DNA of 59,939 nucleotides. Source: JAABRU01 sp964534335 (GTDB taxonomy: Bacteria > Desulfobacterota > Desulfobacteria > Desulfobacterales > Desulfococcaceae). Numbering within the stretch: position 1 is the first letter of the stretch; the number at the start of each line of letters is the position of its first letter. Where the stretch lies: contig CAZHPS010000001.1 in NCBI GenBank assembly GCA_964534335.1, forward strand, positions 1 through 59,939, written 5' to 3'. Below, piece by piece: positions 44,128-55,300 of the stretch. The position numbers were made by a program, and so were the translations under genes. Under the pieces are notes generated by a model. That model did no database searches. It worked only from the letters and a program-made list of their open reading frames with translations, and was not told the DNA's origin.

Positions 44128-46218
44128 TCAGTTCAGCAGGTCTTCCTGTCTGGTGATTTTGCTTTTTTCCCTGAGCTGTGTCAGCCATGTCTCAAAGATT
44201 TTGTACTGTTTCTGCCTCAGCAGCCTGTCTTTGACAGAGGATTTCTCCTTTTCAAATTCAGTTGCCTCAGGCAGTTTCCTGTCTTTGAAGCGGATCACAT
44301 AATATCCGTTTTTCCCTTTCAGGGGTTTTTCCGGAACCGGGTTTTCTTTGGAGAGCAGAAAGGCAGCCTGGGAAATTTCCTGCTCATATCCAATCTCAGG
44401 GATGGAGGCATTGCGTTTGAAAAAACCTGTGGACTTGAAAACAGGTTCCCCGCTTTTTTCCAAAGCAGGATCATTGGCGGAAGCAGAAGACGCATCGCTG
44501 CTGCCTTCCTGCGCTGCACTGTTTTCCCCTGTTTTCTCACCGGCAGCTCCTGCTTCATTCTTTGCCGGCTTTGCCGGTTCTGTTTTGCTTTCCGCAGCTT
44601 TTTCTCCGGAGGCTGCAGATTCATCTTTTGCAGGAGATGCTTCCTGTCCCCCGGTTTTTTCCGAATTCCCGGCAGAATTTTTCAGACCTGCCAGAAATGC
44701 CCCGGCATCTGCTTTGGCTTTTTCCTCCTGCTTTTCACTGATCAGATCCGCTCTCACCCTGTCCTTTACCTCTTCCAGAGGAGAAACCGCAGACGGAATC
44801 CTTTCTGTCACCTGTATAAGATAAAAGGCATCTCCCATGTCCTGTACCGTGCTGATCTGCTTTTCCGAAAGTGCAAACGCGGCAGTGGCAAACTGCATCG
44901 GATTTTTCACTTTTTCCGGCCCTTTTGCGCGGGTAAACAACTCTGTTTCCACTGCTTCCAGTTTGCGTATCTGAGCCTCTTTCAGCAGATCCCCCCCTTC
45001 GGGAATGGCATCATACAGGGTCTGCACCTCATCAAAGGCCATTTCTTTGGCTTTTTCCTCTGCGAGTTTTTTGCGGATTTCCTCTTTCACCTCATCGAGT
45101 TTCTTTTCAGATGCCTCGTTGATCTTTTCCACTTTGATAACATGCCAGCCGAACTGTGTGCGCACAGGTTCGCTGATTTCCCCGGCCTTCATGGAAAATG
45201 CTTTGTCTGAAAAAGGTTTGACCATAGCCTCTTTTCTGAATGCCCCCAGATGGCCGCCCCGGCCGTTATTGCCCGGATCTTCGGAATATTCATTTGCCAG
45301 TTGCGCAAAATCCTTTCCCTCTTTTGCCATTTTCAGAACTTCTTCGGCCTTTGCCCTTTTCTTTTCCACTTCCTCTTCAGTGTCGCCTGTTTCGGTTTTG
45401 AAAAGGATATGACTGGCCTCAACAGTTTTTTCCACTTTGAATTCTTTGGAATGCGTTTCAAAGTATTCGGAAATCTCTGTATCATCCACTTTCACTTTGC
45501 CTGTGAAATCTGCATAACTGAATTCCGCATACCGGACTCTGATTTTTTCCTCTGTTTTGTAAGATTCCTTATTCTTTTCATAATATTGGGAAATTTCCTC
45601 ATCGGAAACACTGAGGTCAGTATATTTCTTTGGATCAAAAACAGCATATTCCACATCCGCAGAGGCATTGCTCCACTGATACCATTCCAAAGCCTCTGCA
45701 TCCGAGACTTTTACCGTATCCAGAACAAAGGCCCGCAGTCTTTCTGTGAGCATGGACTCCCGCTGCCCGGCCTCAAATTCTTCTGCTGTGAGCCGGTTCA
45801 TGCGCAGAACCCGGTTGTACAGATCATTGTCAAAAACGCCGCTGTTCTGAAAAGCAGGAACTTCCATGATTGCTTTGGCAAGTTCCGCGTCGGAAACCCG
45901 GAAATCGAGTTTTGCGGCTTCCTGACGCACCAGCACCTGATCAATGAGACTGTCCAGGGCTGTCTGCTTCAGATTGAGCATTTTGAGCATATTTTCATCA
46001 AGTTTCCCGCCAAACCTCTGACGGTACTGATCTGCCATGCTGTTATAGGTTTTTGTGTATTCATCCACCGTGATGGTTTCTCCGTTCACGGTTGCGATCT
46101 GGGTCATCCGCTGGGACTGGAAGTTGCCCACACCCCAGAAAACAAACACCACGACAATTGCGCCGAGAATGATTTTAATCAGCCAGCTTCCCGCATGATC
46201 CCGCATTAACCTGAGCAT
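44128..46218 (-). CDS. ppiD: Periplasmic peptidyl-prolyl isomerase/chaperone PpiD (SurA-N type)
   Basis: 696 residues. N-terminal anchor (LIKIILGAIVVVFVFWGVGNF), a SurA-N-like chaperone region (VNGETITVDEY ... LDSLIDQVLVRQEA), and a parvulin domain at about 265-360 (VEASHILFKTETGDTEEEVE, FAQLANEYSEDPGNNGRGG, FGWHVIKVEKI). After this, PpiD has a second rotamase-like region, here interrupted by an Ala/Glu/Ser-rich low-complexity insert (about 530-610: AKPAKNEAGAAGEKTGEN). Assists folding of proteins leaving the Sec translocon. The insert is unusual for the family. Confidence 0.92.
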   Translation of the reverse strand: MLRLMRDHAGSWLIKIILGAIVVVFVFWGVGNFQSQRMTQIATVNGETITVDEYTKTYNSMADQYRQRFGGKLDENMLKMLNLKQTALDSLIDQVLVRQEAAKLDFRVSDAELAKAIMEVPAFQNSGVFDNDLYNRVLRMNRLTAEEFEAGQRESMLTERLRAFVLDTVKVSDAEALEWYQWSNASADVEYAVFDPKKYTDLSVSDEEISQYYEKNKESYKTEEKIRVRYAEFSYADFTGKVKVDDTEISEYFETHSKEFKVEKTVEASHILFKTETGDTEEEVEKKRAKAEEVLKMAKEGKDFAQLANEYSEDPGNNGRGGHLGAFRKEAMVKPFSDKAFSMKAGEISEPVRTQFGWHVIKVEKINEASEKKLDEVKEEIRKKLAEEKAKEMAFDEVQTLYDAIPEGGDLLKEAQIRKLEAVETELFTRAKGPEKVKNPMQFATAAFALSEKQISTVQDMGDAFYLIQVTERIPSAVSPLEEVKDRVRADLISEKQEEKAKADAGAFLAGLKNSAGNSEKTGGQEASPAKDESAASGEKAAESKTEPAKPAKNEAGAAGEKTGENSAAQEGSSDASSASANDPALEKSGEPVFKSTGFFKRNASIPEIGYEQEISQAAFLLSKENPVPEKPLKGKNGYYVIRFKDRKLPEATEFEKEKSSVKDRLLRQKQYKIFETWLTQLREKSKITRQEDLLN

Positions 46219-46447
46219 CTATGTCTCCTCTTTTTATGATACAGATTTTTTGTTTTTGCCAGGGCAGATGTCCGGAAAATGACAACAGCCTGATATTTCA
46301 AAGTGATAATTAAAACTCCATATTTTATTGATTCGCAACGCTTTTGTCAATAAAATTATCTGAGAGTTTTTTTATATCTTGCGAAATGCTTTTATATGTG
46401 CATAATATCTTGAAAAAAATCGGCAGACCGTAAGGCGGGAGAGGGCT

Positions 46448-49114
46448 GTGACAGAAAATAACAACAATATAAGAGATTTGACAGTTATTACCACCCATAT
46501 GAATGCGGATTTTGATGCGCTGGCCTGCATGATGGCCGCACAGAAGCTCTATCCGGACGCTCTGGTGGTGTTTCCGGGTTCCCATGAAAAAACCCTGAGA
46601 AATTTTTTTATCCAGTCAATGGTTTATCTGCTCAATATGGCGGATATCAAAGATCTGGATTTTTCCCGGATACGGAAACTGGTGCTGGTGGATACGCGTC
46701 AGCCCGGACGGATCGGAAAATTTTCCGGGATTCTGGATCGCGGGGATCTGGAAATCCATATCTTTGATCATCATCCGGCTCTGGACAGCGATATCAAAGG
46801 CCATTATGAGGAAATCGGCATGACAGGCGCGGCCATCAGCATTCTGGCGGAAATTCTGCAGAAAAAGCGGATATCCCTTTCTCCGGAGGAAGCCACCATC
46901 ATGTGTCTGGGGCTGTATGAGGATACAGGTTCCTTTACCTTTTCCTCCACCACGGAAAGAGATTTCATGGCCGGGGCCTTTTTCCTTTCCAAAGGTGCAA
47001 ATCTGGACATTATTTCCAATCTTATCGCCAGAGAAATGAATTTTGAGCAGGTTGGGCTGCTCAATGACATGCTGCGCAATGCCGTGCAGTATCATATCAA
47101 AGGTGTGGAAGTCACGGTGACAACCGTGAGCACGGAAAATTATGTGCAGGATTTTGCCTTTCTGGTCCACAAAATGATGAAAATGGAAAACCTGACTGCT
47201 CTCTTTGCACTGGGCCGCATGGGAAACAGGGTCTATGCTGTGGCCCGGAGCCGGACTTCGGATGTGGATGCCGGAATGATCATTGGCGGACTGGGCGGAG
47301 GCGGTCATGCCTTTGCTGCTTCCGCAAATATAAAGGAGGAAACCCTTGCCCAGGTGGAGCAGAAACTTCTGGAACTGCTCTACAGTCATATCCGATCCAC
47401 CTGCCGGGCCAAAGATCTGATGTCTTCCCCGCCCATCAAGACAGATGCCCAAACCCCGCTGGAGGAAGCCCGGAATCTGATGACCCGCTACAATATCAAT
47501 GCCCTGCTCGTGACAGAAAAGCAGGGGGAAAAAGAAGTGCTGCTGGGCTGGATTTCCCGCCAGATTATTGCCAAGGCCCTGTATCTGCAACTGGAGCATA
47601 CACCGGTGCGGGACTATATGTCCACAGAACTGGGAACTGTAGGCCCGGATGCGGAACTGCCTGAAATTCAGGAGCAGATTATTGAAAACAAACAGCGGAT
47701 TCTGCCTGTGCTCAGCGGTGAGACGCTCATAGGGGTCATTACGCGCACAGATCTGCTCAATGTCCTGGTCAGCCAGGGGGATTTTGGAAACCGGAATGAA
47801 CCTGATCCTCTGAAAGAGGAAAGCAATGCAAGAGTCCGCAATATTCTCCGGGTGATGGCTGAACGTATCAGTTTGCCTGTCATGGGCATTCTCAGGAACG
47901 CGGGAACCGTGGCAGATGAACTGGGATACGGCGCGTATGCGGTTGGCGGATTTGTGCGGGATCTGTTTCTCTGCCGGCCCAATGAGGACATTGACATTGT
48001 GGTGGAAGGCAGCGGCATTGAATTTGCGAAAAAATTTGCCAAAACCTGCAATGCCCGTGTCCACAGTCATGAAAAATTCGGCACGGCAGTTGTGATTTTC
48101 CCGGACGGTTTCAAGATTGACGTGGTCACAGCCCGTATGGAATACTACCGTTTTCCCGCGGATCTGCCCAATGTGGAGATGAGCTCCATCAAACTGGATC
48201 TCTACCGCCGGGATTTCACCATCAACACGCTGGCAGTGCAGCTAAATCCCGGACGTTTCGGCACGCTCATTGATTTTTTTTCCGCACAGAAGGATATTAA
48301 GGAAAAGGTCATCAGGATTCTGCACAACCTGAGTTTTGTGGAAGATCCCACACGGGTGTTCCGGGCCATCCGTTTTGAGCAGCGATTCGGTTTCACCATC
48401 GGCAAGCTGACATCCGGACTGATTCACAATGCTGTGAAAATGGATTTTTTCAAAAAACTCAGCGGCAAGCGCACTTTTAACGAACTGCGCCAGATTCTCG
48501 AAGAAGATGACCCCGCTCCCGCGATCCGGCGTCTGTATGATTACAGTCTGCTGAAAATCATTCATCCGGATCTCAAACCCAGCCGCAAACTCTTTTCCGG
48601 TCTTGCTTCCCTGAAAAAAGTGCTGGACTGGCATGATCTGCTGTTTCTCGACGAATCCTATCTGCGCTGGGCCGTGTATTTTATGATGCTTATCCGCGAA
48701 TTTGATCCGGATGAATCAGAGAAAATCTGTGAAAGATTTGAACTTGCTCCCCGTCACCGTGTGCTTTTCTGCAAAGAACGCTATACAGCGGATCAGATGC
48801 TGTTCCGGCTGGTCAGAAGCCTTCCTCTGGAAAACAGCCGCATCTACCGGGAACTGGCAGGTTTCCGCATCGAGCTGCTGCTGTATATGATGGCCGTGAC
48901 ACGCAATGAGGAGGTGAAAAAGGCCATTTCCCATTATATCACCCATCTCCGGCATATCACCTGCCATATTGGAGGAAAGGATCTGCGGGAAATGGGCATA
49001 GCCCCCGGGCCAATCTACCGGGAGATACTGGATGCGGTCATGGATGCCCGGCTCAACGGTTATCTGGAAACCAGGGAAGATGAGATCGGTTTTGCGCGGG
49101 GGTATGTGGGATAG
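46448..49114 (+). CDS. DHH/CBS/tRNA nucleotidyltransferase fusion (A-adding type)
   Basis: 888 residues. DHH phosphoesterase domain (HMNADFDALACMMAAQ, FDHHPALDSD, GLYEDTGSF, GGGGHAFAAS), two CBS motifs (about 315-435, AKDLMSSPPI, VRDYMSTELG) and a class II poly(A)/CCA nucleotidyltransferase (YAVGGFVRDLF, NEDIDIVVEG with catalytic Asp pair, RRDFTINTLAVQL, RAIRFEQRFGF). Deltaproteobacteria often split CCA addition between such proteins; this one probably adds A or CC to tRNA 3' ends. GTG start behind GGGAGAGGG. The long N-terminal extension may sense nucleotides and act as a nanoRNase-like module; that is inference. Confidence 0.92.
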   Translation: MTENNNNIRDLTVITTHMNADFDALACMMAAQKLYPDALVVFPGSHEKTLRNFFIQSMVYLLNMADIKDLDFSRIRKLVLVDTRQPGRIGKFSGILDRGDLEIHIFDHHPALDSDIKGHYEEIGMTGAAISILAEILQKKRISLSPEEATIMCLGLYEDTGSFTFSSTTERDFMAGAFFLSKGANLDIISNLIAREMNFEQVGLLNDMLRNAVQYHIKGVEVTVTTVSTENYVQDFAFLVHKMMKMENLTALFALGRMGNRVYAVARSRTSDVDAGMIIGGLGGGGHAFAASANIKEETLAQVEQKLLELLYSHIRSTCRAKDLMSSPPIKTDAQTPLEEARNLMTRYNINALLVTEKQGEKEVLLGWISRQIIAKALYLQLEHTPVRDYMSTELGTVGPDAELPEIQEQIIENKQRILPVLSGETLIGVITRTDLLNVLVSQGDFGNRNEPDPLKEESNARVRNILRVMAERISLPVMGILRNAGTVADELGYGAYAVGGFVRDLFLCRPNEDIDIVVEGSGIEFAKKFAKTCNARVHSHEKFGTAVVIFPDGFKIDVVTARMEYYRFPADLPNVEMSSIKLDLYRRDFTINTLAVQLNPGRFGTLIDFFSAQKDIKEKVIRILHNLSFVEDPTRVFRAIRFEQRFGFTIGKLTSGLIHNAVKMDFFKKLSGKRTFNELRQILEEDDPAPAIRRLYDYSLLKIIHPDLKPSRKLFSGLASLKKVLDWHDLLFLDESYLRWAVYFMMLIREFDPDESEKICERFELAPRHRVLFCKERYTADQMLFRLVRSLPLENSRIYRELAGFRIELLLYMMAVTRNEEVKKAISHYITHLRHITCHIGGKDLREMGIAPGPIYREILDAVMDARLNGYLETREDEIGFARGYVG

Positions 49115-49131
49115 GAACACAAATGCAGTAA

Positions 49132-49264
49132 TACCGATTCACTGTTGACCTGATACTATCCGGACTGATCCGGAGGAGTGCAAAAATTAGGCGGAGCGGT
49201 TTTTTGCACACCCGGAACTGCGGAAAAACTGACGGTATCGGATCAAACCAATGGCGAATCGGTA
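49132..49264. repeat. TA-ended inverted-repeat element, family D copy 3
   Basis: TACCGATTCACTGTTGACC ... AACCAATGGCGAATCGGTA, about 133 bp, same orientation as 262-386. It directly precedes the giant propeller gene. Confidence 0.75.
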
Positions 49265-49345
49265 TGAAAACGGTGTGAGGAAAATTTTTCAATCTGCCGA
49301 ATATGTAAAAACCGAAAAATATCATCAGAAAGAGGAGTGTGCATC

Positions 49346-52300
49346 ATGAAAAAAATACATTTTTTTCCGGTATGTTTTTTTATTTTTGTCCTGTCCGCCC
49401 TGCCCTGCCTTCTCTGTGCCGGAGACGATCAGTGGTCTGTCATGATCCGGCCAAAGGCCAGAATCCTCAACAGTGTATGGGGAAATTCCGAAACCGGTGT
49501 TTTTGCGGTCGGGGACTGCGGGACCATACTCCGCCATGACGGAAGCACATGGCAGATGATGGAAAGTCCGACAGAGGCAAATCTCACAGATATTTGGGGA
49601 ACAGGAAAAAACAGCCTGTTTGCTGTGGGAGATAAGGGAACCGTGCTTCGCTGTGACGGAACCCGCTGGCAGCAGATGAACAGCCTGACAGAAACAAATC
49701 TCAAAGCAGTCAGGGGGAACAGCACCTCCGGTATCTTTGCTGTGGGAGAAAACGGAACAATTATCCGCTATGACGGAACAGCATGGACAGCAGTGAACAG
49801 CCCGACAGCAGTGACACTTTACAGCATGTGGGAAAGTCTGGGAACAGATATTTTTGCCGTGGGCGGAGGAGGAACCATTCTGCGCTATGACGGCAACTCA
49901 TGGAATCCCATGTCAAGCGGTGACGGCAGAAATCTCCGTACAGTATGGGGATTTTCCTCTTCAGATGTTTACGCGGCCGGCTCCGGTTCGCTGCTGCATT
50001 ATGACGGAAGAAACTGGCAGACTGTGGAATCCAATTTTTATCCGATACGGGATCTGTGGGGAAATTCCGGAACAGATTTGTATGCGGTCGGCGCTTCCCT
50101 GTCCGGTCAGCCGGTTGCACTTTGGTATAATGGCAAAGAATGGAAGAATACCGGTGCAGACACGGATATTCCCCTCAACAGCATATGGGGAGACGGAAAA
50201 GGACTTGTGCCTGCCGCAGGCGGAAATTCACAGAAAGGCGGTATCATTTATGCCTATAATGGTCAGGAATGGCAGGAAATCTGGCATCAGCCTGAATCTG
50301 ATCTGACCCGGAAAATGTATGCGGTACATGCTTTTTCCGAAAAGGATGTTTTTGCAGTGGGAGAAGCCGGAGCCATCCTGCATTATGACGGTTCCCAATG
50401 GGCTGCTATGGAAAGCGGAACAGAAAAGGGGCTTTGGGCAGTATGGGGAATTTCCGGAACAGATCTTTTTACTGTGGGGGAAGCCGGAACCATCCTGCAT
50501 TATGACGGAACCGCATGGCAGGAAGTGAACAGCGGAATCACGTCAGATTTGTATGATATATGGGGATATGCGTCTGATTCCGGTGAACCGGCTGAAATAT
50601 TTGCTGTGGGAGACAAAGGCAATGTTCTGCACTGGAAAAATGGCAAATGGGAAGCAATGTCCAGCGGCGTGGGCATTCTGCTGGAAGGAATCTGGGGAAT
50701 CAAAACTGAAAAAGGGGCAGATGTGTTTGCCGGGGGAAACAAAGGAGTGATTCTCCGGTATAAGGACGGCAAATGGGTACAGATGGAAAGCCCTGTGGAA
50801 AAAAATATCCGGGATATATGGGGATATTCGGATGAAAACGGTGTCACTGTGTTTGCGGTGGGCGACAGGATTTCGGAAAAAAAGGCAAATTTTCTCTGTT
50901 ATGAGGGAATGCAGTGGACTCTGGCAGATATGGGACAGGGTGAATTCCTGCGGACAGTCTGGGGAGACGGAGAGACAGACATTTTTATCGCTGGTCAGAA
51001 CGGATTTATCCGCCATTATGACGGAAAAACATGGAATTCCGCAGACAGGTCAGAGAAAACAGGCATTGTCCATATGCACGGAATCCCCAAAGCTCCGGGC
51101 CGGGTTTCACGTATGTTTGCCGTGGATGGAGACGGTGCTGTTCTTCAGTACACGGATATAAATGTTTTTCTGCCGGAATCTGTGACCGAGGGCGGTTCTC
51201 TCGCAGAAGGGACTGTGCTGCTTCCTTATGCTCCGGCTGCGGATACTCAAATTTCCCTGACATCGGATGATCCATCGGAAATCACTGTCCCCGCGTCTGT
51301 CACTGTTCCCGCAGGCCAGACTTCCGCTGTATTTTCAGTCACACCTGCTGATGACACTGTGGCGGACGGAACCCGGAATGTCATTATCCGGGCATCGGCT
51401 GCTAATTACAATTTCGGAAGTGAAATGATCCGCGTGCATGACAATGAATCCGCTGTTCTGAATCTCATTCTTCCGGATGCGGTCTTTGAAGGAGAGGAAC
51501 TGCCGGCAGGTTCCGGAACCCTGATCGTCACTCCTGTACCGGAAGAGGAAATATCCGTATCCCTGCATTCCTCTCATCCGGACAGACTTTCTGTTCCCCG
51601 AAAAGTAACCATTCCCGCAGGTCATGGCAGCATCCGCTTTGATATGCTGGTGGGAGATGATACGGAAAAAGACAATACGCAGACCATTACCGTAACTGCC
51701 TCGGTCAGCGGATGGACTTCAGGCAGTGCCGGGATTCAGGTGGCAGATAATGACCGTTACGGACTGACGCTGAGCATCCCGGATACAGGGGCTGAAAAGG
51801 ACAAACCGCTTTCCGGAACAGTTTCCCTTACAGAACCTTTTGAAACCGATCTCCTGATTCATCTTTCAGCAGATGATACTTCCGAACTCATGGTTCCGGA
51901 AACTGTGACCATTCCGGCAGGCAGCATTTCCGCTGCTTTTGAACTGTCTCCGGTGGCAGATTATCTTTCGGACAATCCCCAGAGCGTTTCTCTTACAGCG
52001 GACGCCCCGGGTTTTGCGTCTGCAAAAGCCCGGATCAGCATAACAGACAGTGACAGCATCTGGCAGCCCATACATCTGGGAACCAGTATGCTGCGGGCAG
52101 TATGGGGCAGTTCGGAAAAAGATGTGTTTGCTGTGGGATGGGATGGCATGATTCTGCATTATGAAGGGGATCAGTGGAATGTCATGGACAGCGGAACCGA
52201 TATTTCTCTGCGCCATGTATGGGGTCACGACCGGAACACCGTGTTTGCGGTGGGCGGAGCTACGGACGGAGCCGTCATTTTGCGATATGACGGCAGCAAA

Positions 52301-55300
52301 TGGGCCACTGTTTACAGCCATCCGGAACAGGTTCTCAATGGCGTATGGGGTATTGCCCCGGACAATGTATGGGCAGTGGGCAAATCTGATGCCAGCGGCG
52401 GAATGATTCTGCACTGGGATGGGGTTCAGTGGAAAGAGATCGGACCCGGCGGCCTTGCTGAACTGAACAGTATATGGGGAACTTCGGCCAGTGACATATT
52501 TGTTTCAGGAAACAAGGGACAGATTCTGCACTGGGACGGACTGACATGGATTTCCATGACGAGCGGTACCACTTCGGTTCTGAGATGTGTCTGGGGAAAT
52601 GCAGGAAATGATGTCTTTGCTGTGGCTCAGGACCTCATTCTGCATTATGACGGTACAGGCTGGTCTAAAATGGAAGGAGGAGAAGGGAAATATCTTTACA
52701 ATATCTGGGGAACCGGGCCGGACAATGTTTATATCACCGGAAACAAAGGGACTGTCCTGCATTATGACGGAAACCAGTGGCAGGAGGAAAACAGCGGAAC
52801 CGAACTGGCGCTGTGGGGAATATGGGGCAGTTCCCCGGATAATATCTTTGCCAGCGGTGCCGAGGCAATTGTGCTGCACTATGACGGCACAGGCTGGAAA
52901 ACCCATAAGGAGCCGGATATCACATACAATGGCATCTGGTGTTTTTCCTCTGAAAACGGAACCGGGACACAGGCATTTGCAGTGGGGGATGCGGGAAGCA
53001 TCCTCTGTTATGACGGAAGCACATGGAAGGAAACAGAAAAAGGACTTTATCCCAATCTCAACAGTGTATGGGGACGTTCCCCCTGGGAAATCTGGGCAGT
53101 CGGGGATGAAGGAACCATTCTGCATTTTAACGGAACCAAATGGCATAAGGCAGACAGCGGAACCTATGTCAATCTTTATGAGTTATTCGGACTGCCTGAG
53201 GATTCGGGACGTCCGGATGTGTTTGCTGCCGGAGATAAGGGAACAGTGCTTCACTTTGACGGAGAGCAGTGGCAGCGCATGGAAACCGGAACTGATCTGA
53301 AACTGCAGGCTGTCTGGGCAGTTCCTGCGAATACGGAAAGCGGATACGAAATTTTTGCTGCCGGATGGCAGGGAATCATCCTGCACTTTGATGGCAGCAG
53401 ATGGCATAAGCAGCAGATCACCACAAAAACGCTTTATGATATATGGGGCAGTTCTGCAGCAGACATATATGCTTCCGGAGCAGACGGCGGTCTTTTTCAT
53501 TATGACGGATACAACTGGCATGTGATTGAGACAGATACAAAACACGTTCTCTGGAGCATATGGGGAACTTCTGCCGCAGATGTGTATGTGTCCGGGTACG
53601 GTGAGATCCGGCACTATGATGGCAGCGAATGGACAAATATGCCAGCACCTGCAAGGTCAGTGAATGCGGTCTGGGGACTTTCCGCATTTGATATGTTTGG
53701 TGCAGGTGATTACAATACCCTTGTGCGTTATACGGCTGTTGCCATTCATGTTCCGGAACAGGTGAATGAGGGAAAGGGAATTCTTTCTGCACAGGGACGG
53801 GTGTCGGTTTCAGTGCCTTTGGAAGCAGATCTTGCTGTCCGGCTCACTTCTCATGATTTTTCTGAAGTTTCAGTTCCGGATACAGTTGTTATTCCAGCAG
53901 GTCAGAACGAGGCATTTTTTGATCTCACGATTCACGATGATGCCATTGCTGACGGCACACAGCGGGTTGCTTTCACCACTGCTGCGGAGGGTTACAGTCT
54001 GGGAACAGCTTTTATTCACGTAAAGGACAATGAAACTGCTGTTCTGAAAATTCAGGTTCCGGAACAGGCAGAAGAGGGAGATGGCCTTTTGTCCGCACAG
54101 GGGGCTGTGTTTCTGCAGACAGAAGACGGAGAAGATCTGACTGCACAGAAACCTGTCCGCATTTCCCTGATAAATGACTGTCCCGCAGAAATCCATATTC
54201 CGGATACGGTCATTGTTCAGGCCGGGCAGAGTGTCGCGGATTTTGATATGACTGTCATTGATGACAAGGTTTTTGACGGCCCCCGGATTGTCCGCATCAC
54301 CGCATCAGTGGAAGGCTGGACAGCGGGCAGCGCGGACATGGAAATCACTGACAATGAAAAAGCCCAAATCATGCTTGAAGTTCCGGATTCGGTATCGGAA
54401 AATGACGCGCAGACACCTCTTGGCGGAACCGTGTCAGTGCAGGGAACACTGCTGTGGGATCTGACAGTAGATCTGTTTTCAGACAGAAATACAGACATTA
54501 TCGTGCCTGAGACAGTGACCATTCCGGCCAGGCAGTCTTCTGCGGATTTCACTTTCACCGTAAAAGATGATCCGGAGATCAACGGAGATCGCACGGTGAA
54601 CATTGCAGCTTCGGCTCCGGGATGGGACAGTGCCGGGGCTGCTATTACTGTAAAAGATAATGATCCTGGTGAAATCCGTTTCCCGTCTGACAGATTCAGC
54701 ATGTGGAAACAGGGTGAAATCATCCGGATTCCGGTAAACAGGTATTACAGTTCTGCCGGTCAGATCAGCGTATGTTACACTCTTGAAGATACCGCATCCG
54801 GCATTGCAGAGGATGGAACTTTGGTGTTTGAAAACGGGGAAAAGGAAAAACAGATAAGCATTTCCCGTGTCAGTGAACGCGGAGAAAAAATGACCCTTTC
54901 CCTGTCTGATCCGGGTGGTGGAGCAGTTCTCGGCACTCCTGCCACTGCTGAAATCATGCTTACTGATGCCATGTCCTGGAGCAGGGAAGCGCAAAGCGGG
55001 GAAGATCATCTCCGGGGTGTCTGGGGCAGCAGCACAGCCGATGTTTTTGCTGTGGGATGGGGAGGAACAATACTGCATTATGATGGCAGCACATGGAGCG
55101 ATAGGAGTTTGGATACAGTAAACCCGGTTTTTCTGGAAGACCTATGGGGCAGCACCGGAAAAAATGTTTTTGCTGTGGGACATAAGGGCATCATTTTTCA
55201 TTATGACGGAAGCAAATGGCAGGCTGCGGAAAGTCCGACAGATCTGCATCTGTATGCCATCTGGGGACCGGCCGGAGCAGAAAGCCGCATTTTTGCAGCA

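Noticed and set aside
46616..48070. 484-codon minus-strand frame
   Set aside because: Antisense to the DHH/CBS/nucleotidyltransferase gene, which has clear motifs.
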